64,000 nt of DNA from Sequoia sempervirens (taxonomy: Eukaryota > Streptophyta > Pinopsida > Cupressales > Cupressaceae). This document shows positions 34,591-46,745 of this stretch, piece by piece; the first letter of the stretch is position 1, and every line of letters starts with the position of its first letter. The DNA is taken from assembly GCA_007258455.2 (NCBI GenBank), contig VDFB02252616.1, positions 124,789,760-124,853,759 on the forward strand, given 5' to 3'. The position numbers and the translations under genes were made by a program. Below the pieces are notes generated by a model. That model searched no databases and had not been told where the DNA came from. It was given only the letters and a program-made list of their open reading frames with translations.

Positions 34591-35088
34591 CTAGACTGAC
34601 ATCCATTGCGATATTACATGCATAGTTTTTAAGAATGCATCTATAATTTCTTGGAATGTTTTGATTCCTATAGGCAGACGATAGAACCATTCCATAGCAT
34701 GGCTAGCCAAACTCCTAGGAAACAGCCGCATCAGATAGGTATCGTCATATGTGACTTCCATGCAATGAACTTGGAATTCCTTGATGTGATCTTTAGGGTT
34801 TCTCATCCCGCGATACTTGTCAAACTTAGGGATCTCAAATCCCTTCGAGAATGGTTTCATCACCAGACTCCTGTTAAAAGGATAGGGACACAAGTTGCTT
34901 GGTGTTTTTGTGGTTCGCCCTGATTGAAGGTCAAACACTTGTTGTGAGAGCAACTTGATTTGTGTCGTTACATCATTTTGTGGATCAGGGGGTGGAATGA
35001 AGGTGTTCTGGGGTGTTTTGATTATTGGTTGGATGGGTGGGTTGTTTGATGGTATTTGCACATTTTGTCGAGCCATGTATGCTTCCAC
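34591..35088 (-). pseudogene. Gag capsid-like (retrotransposon gag) domain
   Basis: 165 open codons with the retrotransposon gag signature: FEIPKFDKYRGMRNPKDHIK, then YLMRLFPRSLASHAMEWFYR and TFQEIIDAF. This domain assembles the virus-like particle. Joined upstream to the Gln/Ala-rich region by a stop near 35095. Confidence 0.8.
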
Positions 35089-35094
35089 CTGTTG

Positions 35095-35520
35095 CTATAT
35101 AAACAACGCTTGTTGTTGGTCTTGTTGTTGTTGTGCTAGGATTGCCTGTTGTTGAGCCTCCTGTTGTGCTTCTTGTTGTTCCCACAACACTTTTTGTTGG
35201 GCTACCAATTCGATTGCTTCTTGCTGCTCTTGATATTGTTTTATAGCTTGCTGATGCTCGTAATTGTGCTGCTTGTTTTTGTGCTTGTGCATGTGCTTGA
35301 TATTGGGCGTGTGCCTGAGCTTGAGCTTGAACTTGTGCTTGGGCTTGTACAACATGTGCTTGGGCTTGGGCTTGTGCAGCTTGTGTGGCTTGTGTGGCTT
35401 GTTGTTGTTGCTGTAAGAATGATTGGGCTTGTGTAACCTGTTGTGCCTGTAATGCGGCTTGGGTAGCTTGCGTAGCTTGAGTGGTTTGCTGAGTAGCTAG
35501 TTGCCTGGCTTTTTATTTTT
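35095..35520 (-). pseudogene. Gln/Ala-rich low-complexity part of gag
   Basis: On the element strand the DNA is built of CAA/CAG and GCA/GCT codons and reads alternating Gln-Ala (AQAQAHAQYQAHAQAQKQAA) and then Gln runs (AQQQAILAQQQQDQQQALFI) in a shifted frame. Compositionally unlike its neighbours, and prone to slippage. Confidence 0.7.
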
Positions 35521-35666
35521 GCACTTGTAGGAATCCCCTTTGATAAGCAACTTACTGAGCTGCTTGCAATGCTATGTTGTATTGGCTTGATATGTTGGAG
35601 CTTGGTGGTGGTGGGGGTGGTGGTGGATTCAAAATGGTGCTTGTGGTGGTGGTGAGAGCTGTCGTG

Positions 35667-36767
35667 TTAGTGATTGGGGTTTGAGTGGTAGGTGGTGGTT
35701 GACGTGAGTAGTCCTTGAGAGACCATGTTTTGAGATATTATGGGGGTGGTTGATGATGTTGTGATTGCTTGTGTAGTTGTCATTTGTTGTTGAGATGTCG
35801 ATGACAAGTTATGAAAGTTTGGCGTGATGTTTTGATTGATATTTGGGATGTCAGTTTGATTGATACTTGGTAAAGGGGGAAGCCTTAAGCCAAGGAGTCG
35901 TGTGGATGATGATGGCAATGGTGGAAGTGGTGGAAATATGAAGGGTGTGATTTGAGAAAATGGCATAGTTTCAAAAATGCCCCCTGGTCCAAACATGTCC
36001 TCCTCTCCTTGTGAAGTTATGGGGAGAGAGGTTTGGGGTGTTGCATGAAATAATGATGATGATGGGTCATTTGGATCATGAAAGGTGAGAGGGACATATG
36101 TATGCAATGGATTTTGGGGTATGTTTTGTTCCAAAATGGTTTTTGCATCCAAGTCTTGATTATTGACAAGACGGTGTGTTTTAATAGCATTAAGAAATGC
36201 ATTTCCCTTATTAACATTAGGTTGAGTTGGAGCAAAAGATGTTGTGATTTGTGGTATGTTTTGAGTGATATTTTGGGATGGGGGTGTAGATGAGATGGGG
36301 ATGGTGGATGAAATTGGGGGTGTGATCCCAAAAGATGTCTCCACAATAGTGTTCACGTCAAAATCAGAAGGGAGTTTAGCCCCTTGTTTTTCTAGTTCGA
36401 GCATGTATAGGGAAGGGTTGAGTCTCATCATGATATTGACAATTTTATGGTTTTCTAGATTTTGAAGCATTTTAGTGATTTCCTCATGTGACATTCCAAA
36501 GGGGTTATTGGTAAGATCCTCCATTTGGACACCTTCCTCTTGATGGTCTTGCAAAAGTGTAGGAAGGTTAAATGTGAGATTTCCAGACCCAATGGGATTC
36601 ATTTCAGGAGTGGTTTGACTTAAGTCACTTGTACTAGATATTTCCTTGTTGGCTTCCATGTTCCTCTTGTGTTGTGATCTAGTTTGCACCATAAAATAGG
36701 GATCAATCTTCAAGAATGCGGAAGGTGAATTCTCTAATTCTTTGGATTGATCTAACTTTAGGTACAA
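35667..36767 (-). pseudogene. Gag N-terminal region
   Basis: 366 open codons. The likely original start is the internal Met of MVQTRSQHKRNMEANKEISS (about 36692). The region is Pro/Ser/Thr/Asn-rich and disordered-looking, with a helical segment MSHEEITKMLQNLENHKIVN. No catalytic motif. It precedes the Gln/Ala-rich stretch and the capsid domain and is taken as the gag N-terminus from its place in the element. Confidence 0.65.
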
Positions 36768-39700
36768 AAGTGAAACTTTAGGATGATTTAAGGATCACAG
36801 GGTGATAATGATATGGATGCAAGATGGATGTTTGATGGATGAGTGGAACTCCTGCAAGAATCTTGAAGGGGTATGTTAAACTTTAGGACTTGATTTAGGA
36901 TTGATTTGATTCGGATTCAGATTTTGGTGGACTGGTTAACTCTAAGAGGTTGGATGTTGTCCTAGAGTCAAATCGTTCACAAAATGATAATTTGTCTAGG
37001 TTTGAGAAGAAGGATTCATCTAAACACTTCTATCCAAACAAGATGATATTGATAACGAATTCCTAAAATCCCAAGATGTTGGATGTTATCAGGGGATAAT
37101 TTATTCACAAGTTTTGATAATTTGATCAAATATGTGACGAAGGATGCATCTACACACATTCAATCAAACAAGGTGATTTTGGATTGATTTCAAATGCTTT
37201 TCCCAAAGTTTAACATGAAGGATTTTTCCAAGATTTTCAAAGAGTTGTTGGCGAGATGATTTTGGTATTGATGTTCAAGGATGAATGAAAGTTTGGTTTT
37301 GATCCTAGGATGTACCTAAAAAGACACTTGTTTACTTAGACCTCGGTATTGAAGAACATGCGATACTCTAAACAAGATGTTCAAACTCTCTAAAAAGATT
37401 TGGGTTTTGGCAGTAATAGAATGAATACAAACCAAGATTGTTTCTTGAAGCCTTTCTGTAAAAGTTAAAAAGCAATCTTCATCTGAATTCGTATAGCGTT
37501 GAGAGACGCTTTTGATGGGCTTTCAGACTAAGGGCTTTTACCTTTGGTTTCTTGATCTTGATCTTGCGTGAAATCATTGGAGACACATGTGTGGGGTCCA
37601 ATTGTTTTTTAATCTTTGCTTAATGACTTTGTTTTTACCACAAACACTTCTTGATTAGGTTTTCAAACTAGATGTCCAATGTCACAACTTCTTATTTCAC
37701 AAGGTATATTATGTGAAACTTTCATGAAATTAAGGCAAAGATTACCTATTGTTTAACTTTAGTAGGAAAATTGAGATGCAAATTCAAGTGCTTAGAAACC
37801 TCTAAAGATGTAATCCCAAGAGCAAGCAATAACATGAGAATTTGGTCAATGGTATTTTCCTTCTAAAGGGTTTGAAATTTTGAGGATGATGTTAAGTGTT
37901 TGTTTTCAAATATATTTGAACAAGCAAAGCATTTTGTAGCCAAGAATAAGTACAACCCTATGGCTATGAAAGACAGTATTTGTTGAGTCCCCACTTGGAC
38001 AAGTCCAACTACGCTTATCTTTAGCGAATGGTTAGATGCTTGACCCCACTGGCTGCCCTCCATGACACTCACTTATACGGGGCATCCAAGCATCAACACC
38101 CATGAAACTCCCATGGCATGCTTTCCATTTCTATTAAAGACTGTAAAAGTGTGGGGCGGCTTTAGAATGACTGTTCTTTTGCACCAACAAATAGATCAAG
38201 GATTTTGGCAATTCTAAAACAAGGGTTTTAATTTGGACTTTTCGTTCGTGGAGATTGACCCATATGGTGAGAGTCCCTTTTTAGATCCATCTCATCGGAG
38301 CCAACCGCGTGATACTGGCTTTTACTCCAATACCCACATTTATATCCTGATTGGAAATACTCTTGGCTTTAGAGTGTTACCGGTTGAGTCGTTCCCTTGG
38401 GTGAGTACTTTTTACCCAAAATAGGCCCTCTAAGATAGACAAAAGCGAGCAAACATATTCATAGTTCAATCAACCTTCGTTTAGAAACAAAGGGAGAACA
38501 CATGCAATAGGTTTACTCACACTCGCAAAGTGTTTTGTTTAATTTTTTAAACCCAAACTGAAGTGTAGAGGTGATTACTTTATCTCAACCTAAGATCACA
38601 AAAAAGGCCTTTTGATTCTCAAGATCGCTGTAAAGCGCGAGAGAAGCGCATACATCCTTTTTGATGATGTTAGTTTAAGTAAGCAATCATGAAAACAAAG
38701 TTACACTTGTTCATTTTAAATCCACAAAGCAATGATTTTGATTCGTTTTAAAGCACCAAAATGAGATATGAGATTTTCCTTGTTCAATTTGTTAACCTCA
38801 AACAAAATCTAGTCAATTTGCCTAAAGTTCATTTTAACTCCTTTGCAATGAAAATTGAAAGCTTTTGAAGTGTTCGTTTTAAAGCCCAAAACCAAAGATG
38901 AGTTAGCCTAACACAAAAAATTAAAGCATACGACGAAATCTCCTAAGCATTTTGAAATGTTTGTTTTAAAGCCCAAAGCCAAATGAGTTAGCCTAAAACA
39001 AAAAATTAAGGCATAAGGTGGAATCTCCGAGCATTAAAAAATGCTTTATCAACTCCAAATTTCAATGTTCAATTTCGCTTTACTCCAATCTAGCTTTCAC
39101 CTTATTCCAATGCTTGAGCAAAATCACCGTTTCTTTCTTGATGCAAAAAAAAACCTTGAGCAAACAAAAATCCCTCCTCCTTGCTTTTCCTTTGGTCTCC
39201 TATCAAACAAAAAAGACAATCATGTGAGAATTAGAACATTAAATTCATTTTTTAACTTTAAACAATATCATGAGCCCAATTGAAAAGATGAATAATTTGG
39301 ATGATCGTGATAATAAAAGAAACATTTGTAAGTGAATAATGCTTTATGTAATTTTCCATGCAAATTTCAAGAATCTAAAAAGTAATTCATCTGACTTCCC
39401 ATGTAAATTTCAATGTTTACAGCCCACAGAAGCTCTCATAGCTTATTTTCTCCAAGCAGGTGACCTACATCAAACAATACCCTAAACTTATAAAAGATCT
39501 AAAAAATTGTTTCTAGCCTACTCGTCAGGATTGGCAACCATCATAATATCGTCTACATTAAACAAACACATAATATCAAATTAGTTTACTACTAATGATT
39601 ATGACTCACAACCAACAATAACACCCTTTGATCAATGCAATTAGTAAAATTCCTCAAAATATGTAATCTCATGGGCTGCATTCATCTACAAGATGCAAGC

Positions 39701-41318
39701 ATAACGTGCAAGCATGACATGACCCATTCAAAGAAATGATAACAAAGTGTGTAGAGTTGGAAGTGGATATGATCATCAATAAATACTTGACACTCTTACT
39801 TAATGCATTTAAGTGGTACACAGACTTTTACAACCATATCAAATGCATTAATTGATCACAAACACAAACACCATGAGTACCCGCCCCAAAGCAAACATTG
39901 TCTTAAAGTCAAGATTCTGAGAAAGATTATTGGTAGGGAAGCACAACCACTGGTTGGGAGAAGGCACGAGTGTATTGATAGTGAATTCAAGTCCCTCTAT
40001 TTCGAATTGTTGTAAAATAAATGAAGACATTTCAAAAGTCAAAGAGGCAAGGCCTCTTCATCTCTAGATCTGCGTGGGTCTGTCCTCACATATCCATGTG
40101 TACATAGACAACCGACCGCCCCTTTCTTTTGGCATTTCTTTACTCTCCTCCTGTCATAAATGCATTTCCAAAAACAAACAAAGAGAATTTAATTCAATAT
40201 TAAAATTGACATCCCATCAATCTACTATTGAAGGAATAAATGCAGTTGGGTAGGTGGCGTTAGAAACTTGGAGTTTATGAGACTCTGACAGCCTTAAGCC
40301 TCAAAGAGATTTCATTCATAGGATGTATTGATTCCAGGATATGCACATATCATATTTGTCCCACAATACATAAAAAAAACTTTCTAGCGAACACATCTAT
40401 TTGGTTCAAAAGTCATGCCCACAATTAACAACACAAATAAAAAAGGCAGACAAATATAGATCACAAAACGTGAATATCTAGAGACACTTAAGAACTACGG
40501 AGTGGTGTTACCTGTAGTGTCCTGTAATCCCAAAGTTCATGCTAATCTTTCATGATTTAATAGTAGACTTAAATTTGTGGTAGATGGAGAAAGCATGTAT
40601 TTTCTTCACAAAGAAGTGGAGAGGACGTTCTTACAAGAAAATAATATAACTATGCAAAATCTTATGACTATGTTATAGACCTTTCGTTTGCATTTGGCGT
40701 CTTAGAAGGTTTTGCTTGTAGATAGGGCATGGCAGACAAATTAGCACATTACATCATGTTAAATTATTCTTCTTCTTATCCTTCTATCTGCTCCATCAGG
40801 TCGTATGGAATTTTTTAAAAATGGATTATCTTATCCTGCATTTAAGTTAGGCCACACCTTTTGACAACATCGTAAAGTAAAAGTACTTTACGAGTAGACT
40901 ATCGACACCTAACAACAAAACTTCAAGTGGGAGCAACACAAGAGAAAATGACTAAAACTAGCAATGGCGAGAATGTTAGCACATGACACAGTTTGGGGAT
41001 AGAGTTACTCGAGCCTAATCTTTGCATTCAAAATATTCTCAGATTTATGGAATGATTGAAATAATAGAGAATTGGTCATACTCATGAATACAGTCTTAAC
41101 AAAGACAAACAACTTTATATTCCCCAAATACAGTCTTAGTAAGCATCAATATATATTCTCAGATTTTCAATGCCTTTATATTCCTATCAATATGACCCAA
41201 AATAAAAGACATATTAATCGATGCTTCAACAGAAGGAAAGACCGTATATTTCTATTCAATGCATACAAAATCTGAAAACATAAGTGATATGTTTGATGGT
41301 GAGATAGTGAGCTTTTGT
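36768..41318 (-). other. Long leader between PBS and gag of the 17-kb element
   Basis: About 4.5 kb with no supported ORF. Includes an approximate tandem duplication (about 38865-38950 and 38951-39035; shared AAAGCCCAAA, GAGTTAGCCTAA and CAAAAAATTAA). Part of it (39.3-41.2 kb) may be a separate insertion, since no coding or element boundary can be seen. Confidence 0.5.
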
Positions 41319-41336
41319 GCCCTCCTTCTTGCGCCA
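41319..41336 (-). promoter_or_regulatory. Primer binding site of the 17-kb element
   Basis: Three bases inside the 5' LTR, the element strand reads TGGCGCAAGAAGGAGGGC. It begins TGG, complementary to a tRNA CCA end, at the expected distance. The tRNA is not identified. Confidence 0.65.
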
Positions 41337-41339
41337 TAA

Positions 41340-42027
41340 TGCATACCACAAAATCTGCAAGTCTAAAGTATTCTACCACATTTGTCATGAGATGAATTTG
41401 AAACAAACGAATAGAGTGATATCCCTATGGAATAATTCAACATGCTTGATACTATGAACAAGATAGCAAAATAAGTTAATTAAAAGCATGAAATACATAT
41501 TGAATACCTATCCCATATTGGATTGGTGTCACTTGTGCAAAGTGACCCTCTCCCAATCCTTGCTAAAATCAATGATAAATGCCTTGAAGATGGAGTGAAG
41601 TGGACAAAATCAGTTCTCAATTGAAGAGAGTGACTTTGCATGAGATTGTAGATGCCAAGATGAAGAATAAGCCTTCCATTTATACAATATTTTGATGAGA
41701 GAAATAGCCAAATGGATGAATGTGGGACAAAGATTTAGCCAATGAGATGAAGCCACTTGTTACATTGTGAGTGGTTGAGGAATGTGCAAGTTTTGTTTAA
41801 TGTGCCAAAGAGGGGGAGATTCAAATTTGAATTTGAGAGTTAAATGCTAAGTGGGGGACATGTAAGAGAGAAGTTATTGCTATGTTGGAAGGGAAAAGTC
41901 AACTTGCCTTCATATTCAAACTTGAGGAATATTCTCAAAAGATGCTTTGTTGAGAGAAAATGATGATTTTATAAATGAATTAAAATGCTTTATTGGTGCA
42001 AATGGGAAAAGCTAGAGGATGTGATGG
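41340..42027 (-). repeat. 5' LTR of the 17-kb element, truncated
   Basis: Matches 25001-25688 in the same orientation and with the same length. Stops at GATGG (42023-42027), where the TG terminus of the next gypsy LTR begins. Confidence 0.9.
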
Positions 42028-43825
42028 TGAAATATGCTAACCAATTTTTTTGATAAATTAACACACATAACCAGCACTTAATCAACTCGGTTAGCGTTAG
42101 CTCCAAATAGAAAACTGAACTCAAAATGAACTCACACCAAGAATGCACACTCAATCCCAATGAGGGACAGGTGTTGTCATATGGCGGAGGAGCTAAATGA
42201 AAATACTTGAAAGGAAACTACTCAACGTCAAGAATGTGCACTCAAGATCCCACTGAGGGTGAGGTGCTAACATATGACAGAGTGTTGAATTGAAAACTAG
42301 AACTGATAGGCGGATAACCAGCCATGAAGAGCATTTCCACACTACTACCAAACAGTGGGGGGAAAATATTACAATTAAAACAATTCATCCATTGCGGTGG
42401 GCATCGACAGAGCTGTGGGGATTCTCCACTATGAAAGTGGTACAAGAGTGTTACAAATCAAATTATCCACACTGGCGGTAAACCATCCAGGGGTAATTTA
42501 ATGACAAAACAATAAGTAATTGCAGAACTAGAAATGGTTGGATTAGTAATGCTTAATCTCAACCTTTACAAATTAAACTCTGCAGATTACAAATTACAAT
42601 GATAGGAAATGAACCTTATACAAGAAGTATGAACTTTTACAATCATATATCACTCAAATATTGAAGTATAAGATCAATAACTGGAAACTGTAACAGTCTG
42701 ATATAAAAATCAGAATTTTGGAAATTCAAACCAGCAAACTGTGAATTCATGAAATGCTCATAAGTTGATCAAATTACCTCCGAATGACGAGATATCAGTT
42801 GCAAATGCTTCCTAGAGGTTTGGCGCCCAAGATGAAATCCAGAAACAACCACCAGCAACTCCCATTTATTTAGCACGAATTCCAAAGCACTTCAAAAAGG
42901 TACGGCCCTCTTAGAAAATCGATTTTGCAAGATAAAAATAAAGACTTGGAATTAAATTCCAATCTTTTGTGGAATGAGGCGCCTTGAACCAACAAATGTT
43001 TTGCCAAAATACCCAGAACAAAAATAAAATCACTCCAAAAGATATAATCAAAAATCAGCTTCAGCTGTAGATAAACCAGGAAATCAAAACTGTGAAAATA
43101 CTCCAAAAATTCTTCAATCTTGATGCTCAATCTGCTAGTCTGATGTTGAGAAGCAGAAATATTCCAACTAGGTGTTGTATTTCAAACACGAAATTGGGAA
43201 AGGGCTAGGAGGTAGCATCCTCGAAGCAAAAGCAAAATGTCCATTGTCATTTTGACAGCATAACAGTATGATAAACAGTAGATACCAAATGCTGGAGAAA
43301 AGACTTCATTTTATAAAAAACTGAGAAACTCTTCACTTTCCAGGAGAAACGCCAAGAGACACCTTTTGAAATTCTTTTCATCTTTCAAAAATATTAATTC
43401 CTCAAAAAGGTGGCGTCCAATTTCAAGCTGATATAATATTTCAATAAAGAATAAATAATCATTTAATGAGGGTGTACCCTTCATGGCCCCATTTTAAAAA
43501 CAACTTAAGTTATCTCCTTAGGCCAAGTGGGCGGGGGGGTGCTGGGGGTCAACAGAGAAATAAAACATAATGCCTTTAATCAAATATTTCTCACCAAATA
43601 AAGCTTTCTGAAGACCAAGCCTGAATAATAACAACTGCTCCAGCTGAGAAGGACTATTTAAGGAATAGACAAAACTGCAACTACAAAAACTAGTATTTAC
43701 TATAAATAGTAAATAACATGAAATACCACAAACTCAAATAAAAGAGCCTAATTTCACCTCATTCAGTCTGGGTTCGGAATAGGTGATGAGCTATATAAAA
43801 GGCTAATCAGCGATGAGAAGGGACA
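42028..43825 (-). repeat. 3' LTR (1.8 kb) of a second chromovirus-type gypsy element
   Basis: Bounded on the plus strand by TGAAATATGC at 42028 and GAAGGGACA at 43825 (element strand TGTCCCTTC ... CATATTTCA). The left boundary is fixed by the interruption of the older LTR, and the right by the adjacent pol stop and purine-rich junction. The partner LTR lies beyond the gap or is missing. Confidence 0.78.
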
Positions 43826-43831
43826 TTCTGA

Positions 43832-44636
43832 TCAGCCCTCCTCAAGATTTCTTGTCCCAAGCAACCCATGAAGCCAAGATCTTTGTAAGATACCATCACC
43901 TTCCCAAGTTGCATCTTCGATAGGCAAGTTCCTCCATCTGACCAAGTACTCCTTAATTGTTCTTCTCCTCAAGGAGCGCTCCCTAGTGTCAAGAATCTCT
44001 TCAGGAATCAACACCAACTGACCTTCCTCATCCAATGGAGGTAATTCTGATGTAGCCACCACGTTGTGTCCAAGTGCCTTCTTGAGGCGTGACACATGAA
44101 ATACATTATGCACTTTGCTTTCAATTGGAAGCTCCAACTCATAAGCAACTTCACCAATCCTCTTGGTGACTTTGAAAGGACCATAGAAACGTGGCTTCAA
44201 CTTTTCTGCACCACTTTTCTTGAGAGAAGATTGTCTATATGGCTGAAGCCTCAAGTAGACCATGTCCCCAACTTCAAAAGACCTCTCAACACGCTGCTGA
44301 TCAGCGTATAACTTCTGCTGATTTTGAGCTTGTTGCAGATTTTCCTTGAGAGATTTCAAGATGTCTTGGCTCTGTTGTAACATATCCTGTGCTTGTGGAG
44401 CTCTACTATCACCAAACACTAGATCAACAAAATTAGTAGCTTCATAACCATAAAGAGCCATAAAAGGTGACATCTTAATTGACATGTGATAAGAAGAGTT
44501 ATAACAATACTCTCCTAAATGACGCCATTTAATCCAAGCTCTTTGCTGTCCTGAAACATAGTTTCTTAGGTAGCCCTCTAACCATTTGTTAACAATTTCT
44601 GATTGCGCATCTGTTTGTGGGTGATAACTAGTGCTT
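43832..44636 (-). CDS. Gypsy integrase C-terminal part with chromodomain (partial at gap)
   Basis: The frame is open from the gap edge to the stop at 43832. It starts with the end of the catalytic core, including the Glu (SYHPQTDAQSEIVNKWLEGY). It continues through SPFMALYGYEAT, a helical linker and the C-terminal barrel (GDMVYLRLQPYRQSSLKK, then FYGPFKVTKRIGEVAYELEL and HNVFHVSRLKKAL). It ends in a chromodomain (IKEYLVRWRNLPIEDATWEG). No stop interrupts it, so this element is younger and better preserved than its neighbours. The N-terminus is lost in the gap. Confidence 0.88.
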
Positions 44637-44736
44637 NNNNNNNNNNNNNNNNNNNNNNNNNNNNNNNNNNNNNNNNNNNNNNNNNNNNNNNNNNNNNNNN
44701 NNNNNNNNNNNNNNNNNNNNNNNNNNNNNNNNNNNN
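44637..44736. other. Assembly gap (100 N)
   Basis: Exactly 100 N of placeholder sequence. It interrupts the integrase frame. The sequence to the right belongs to a different element. Confidence 0.99.
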
Positions 44737-45265
44737 TTGCATTTTTTCTACACTTTATTTCAATTAAAGATCATGTGTCAATCAACTATTGCTTCATAGA
44801 TTCCAGAGATGTGCCAATTTGAGAGTTTATCAGTGTTCCTTGGCATTAGGTTTGTTGTTGCTTTATCATGATTCTAACTTGAGTCCTTAAGTGACTCTAA
44901 TATGGCTTCTAACAAACAAAAGTATCTTTCCTTGCTTTCTAGATTAAGGATTCCAATGTTACTCCACAAGTGTGCTTCCAGTGCTTCTTTAAAACAAGTT
45001 ATCTCATTATGGGGGTTGTATGATCTCTCTTATCATCCTTTGTGTGGATAGAGATTGATTGGATTTGTGATGGATATATTTCTTGTATTTATCTCTCTTT
45101 TGTGGAGGAGTTTTGTCCCACTAGGTTTTCTCCTTTTCTCCATTTGTGAGAGATTGCATTTGTATTTGTACACAGGTACCGAACATGGCCTAGTAGTCAA
45201 GATCCATGATTGCATATTTGAGTATTTTGCATAATAATCTTCTCTCCTAAGTTGCACTTAAGGGG
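44737..45265 (+). mobile_element. 3' internal end of a copia-like element (plus strand)
   Basis: About 500 bp related to the minus strand of about 46740-47080 (shared CAAAAGTATCTTTCCTTGCT, GTTACTCCACAA and CCTAAGTTGCACTTA). Ends in a PPT (AAGGGGGG, 45258-45265) directly before TGTTGGTG. The coding part is lost in the gap or deleted. Confidence 0.7.
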
Positions 45266-45642
45266 GGTGTTGGTGTTAATAAATGTCTTGTACCTAGTTA
45301 ATTCATTCACTAGATAATTAGGAGACATTCACATGTAAGTTTACTTTAGATATAAGATTCTTCTAGAAGTATTATCTAGAACTTATCATCTTTGCATCAT
45401 TTACTAGGTGGTTAGTTAGTTGTCTCATGTGATAGGATTAAGACACTTGTCATGATCTTGTCTAATTCTATTCACCACCTTGCCTATATAAGAAAGGCAT
45501 CATATGTACTTTTCCATATTCAGTTTGGAATTCTTGCATCTTTAATGATAGCATGATATCTCTACCATTTCTCTGTTGTGGAAGTTATTTTTTCTTGCAG
45601 GTGATCTTGGGGTGTTTGAAGAGTTCACCATAAAATCCTACA
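45266..45642 (+). repeat. 3' LTR of the plus-strand copia-like element
   Basis: Begins TGTTGGTGTTAATAAATG right after the PPT, has a TATA-like TATATAAG at about 45485, and probably ends at CTACA (45642). The right boundary is inferred from a CA end only. Confidence 0.6.
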
Positions 45643-45696
45643 AAAATGTCTGAAAAAAGCTATATTGATCTAACTTGCTTGCATATAATCCAACTT

Positions 45697-46187
45697 TGTG
45701 ATGTGCCTAAAATTTGTGGGAAAGTGACTTAATTAATTTGATTGATTAAGTTGTCAAAAAATTGATAATAATTTAAAAGGATGACTTAAATGATTATTTT
45801 AATTAAAATAAAGTGACTAAAATAAAAGAATAAATTATAAAATCACTTAATTGTCTAAGGCCCAACCACTACACCAAAAGACTGGCCTAGTAGTGAGGGC
45901 GACTACCCAAGGTGTTAAGGATGATGACTAGGGAGGAATCTTTCACCAACAAAGCCACCATTGGAGAATCTAGGGTCTTACGCAAGCCTGTCAGACACAT
46001 GGTCATCAGGATGCACCCAACCATGCATAGGGACATTACATAATATTTCACTCTCGAAGCCACCACCAGAGAATCTGAGGTCTTACACAAGCCGACTGAA
46101 CATGTGGCTGTCGTGATTCACCAAACTGTGCATAGGGACATTAGAGTAAATTAATTAAGTCAATTTACCATAATTTTTTTGGGGACA
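45697..46187 (-). repeat. Gypsy-like LTR (minus strand), boundaries approximate
   Basis: On the minus strand a purine tract (GGGAGGGGAGGACTATAA, 46188-46205) is followed by TGTCCCC at 46187, the usual PPT-LTR junction. The far end near 45697 is a guess based on TG. Contains a 105-bp tandem duplication. Confidence 0.5.
45952..46143. repeat. 105-bp tandem duplication
   Basis: Unit starting AAGCCACCA at 45952 recurs at 46057. Shared words: GAGAATCT, GGTCTTAC, CAAGCC and GCATAGGGACATTA. About 80 percent alike by eye. Confidence 0.75.
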
Positions 46188-46445
46188 TTATAGTCCTCCC
46201 CTCCCAAATATTTCTTTCCCTCAAGCAATATACAAATACAAACTATCTCTACTACCACAACACTTGAAGCTAGAGTGGAAAACCAACTGCACCTATCCAC
46301 CAACCACTTGGATCCCAAATGGTCTTATAAAATTTTCTAACACATAACCTCTATATGCAGTGAAAGCCTAAAATGCTATCAAACTCTGTCAACCCATGAA
46401 TCCAATGACCCAGCAATAAAATTTTTGGATCCCAAACCTATAAAT
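46188..46445 (-). other. 3' internal end of a gypsy-like element left of the nested copia insertion
   Basis: Begins with the PPT and continues without coding sequence to the target-site duplication TAAAT (46441-46445). The sequence right of the copia element (from 49228) is probably its continuation. Confidence 0.5.
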
Positions 46446-46732
46446 TATTAGAAACCAACATCAAATTTGCAAACTGAAAAGACCTTCCATAGAACAGAAA
46501 ATCAGAAGAAGTAGAGAGGTTGCAAAATAATGTGCAACATAATATTATTCAAGAATTCCTTAATTACAAGATAATGATTTTCTTTATAAAAGTAAGATAT
46601 GCATAACCCTAATCTTATCTTGAGTAGCAAGATAGCTCAACAAGATAAGGATGACAACTAATTAACCTAGGAATTAAATAATTAACTAAGTAAACTTATG
46701 CAAAGTGTAATTAAATATTAATTACACCAACA
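46446..46732 (-). repeat. 3' LTR of the non-autonomous copia-like element
   Basis: 287 bp. Ends ACACCAACA. The other terminus reads TATTAG instead of TGTTAG, a change of the terminal G. Confidence 0.9.
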
Positions 46733-46745
46733 CCCCCCCATAAGT
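46733..46745 (-). promoter_or_regulatory. Polypurine tract
   Basis: The element strand reads TTATGGGGGGG immediately before the LTR start TGTTGGTG. Confidence 0.75.

Larger units (their letters stand above)
25001..42027 (-). mobile_element. 17-kb Ty3/gypsy element of Tat-like lineage
   Basis: Matching LTR sequence at 25001-25688 and 41340-42027 (688 bases each, same orientation, few substitutions) brackets a minus-strand element. The order is PBS, leader, gag, protease, G-patch, RT, RNase H, second archaeal-type RNase H, integrase, long 3' non-coding region and PPT. The second RNase H after the first is the hallmark of the Tat/Ogre branch of gypsy. Many in-frame stops make it inactive. Its 5' LTR is interrupted at 42027 by another gypsy insertion. 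Confidence 0.9.
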
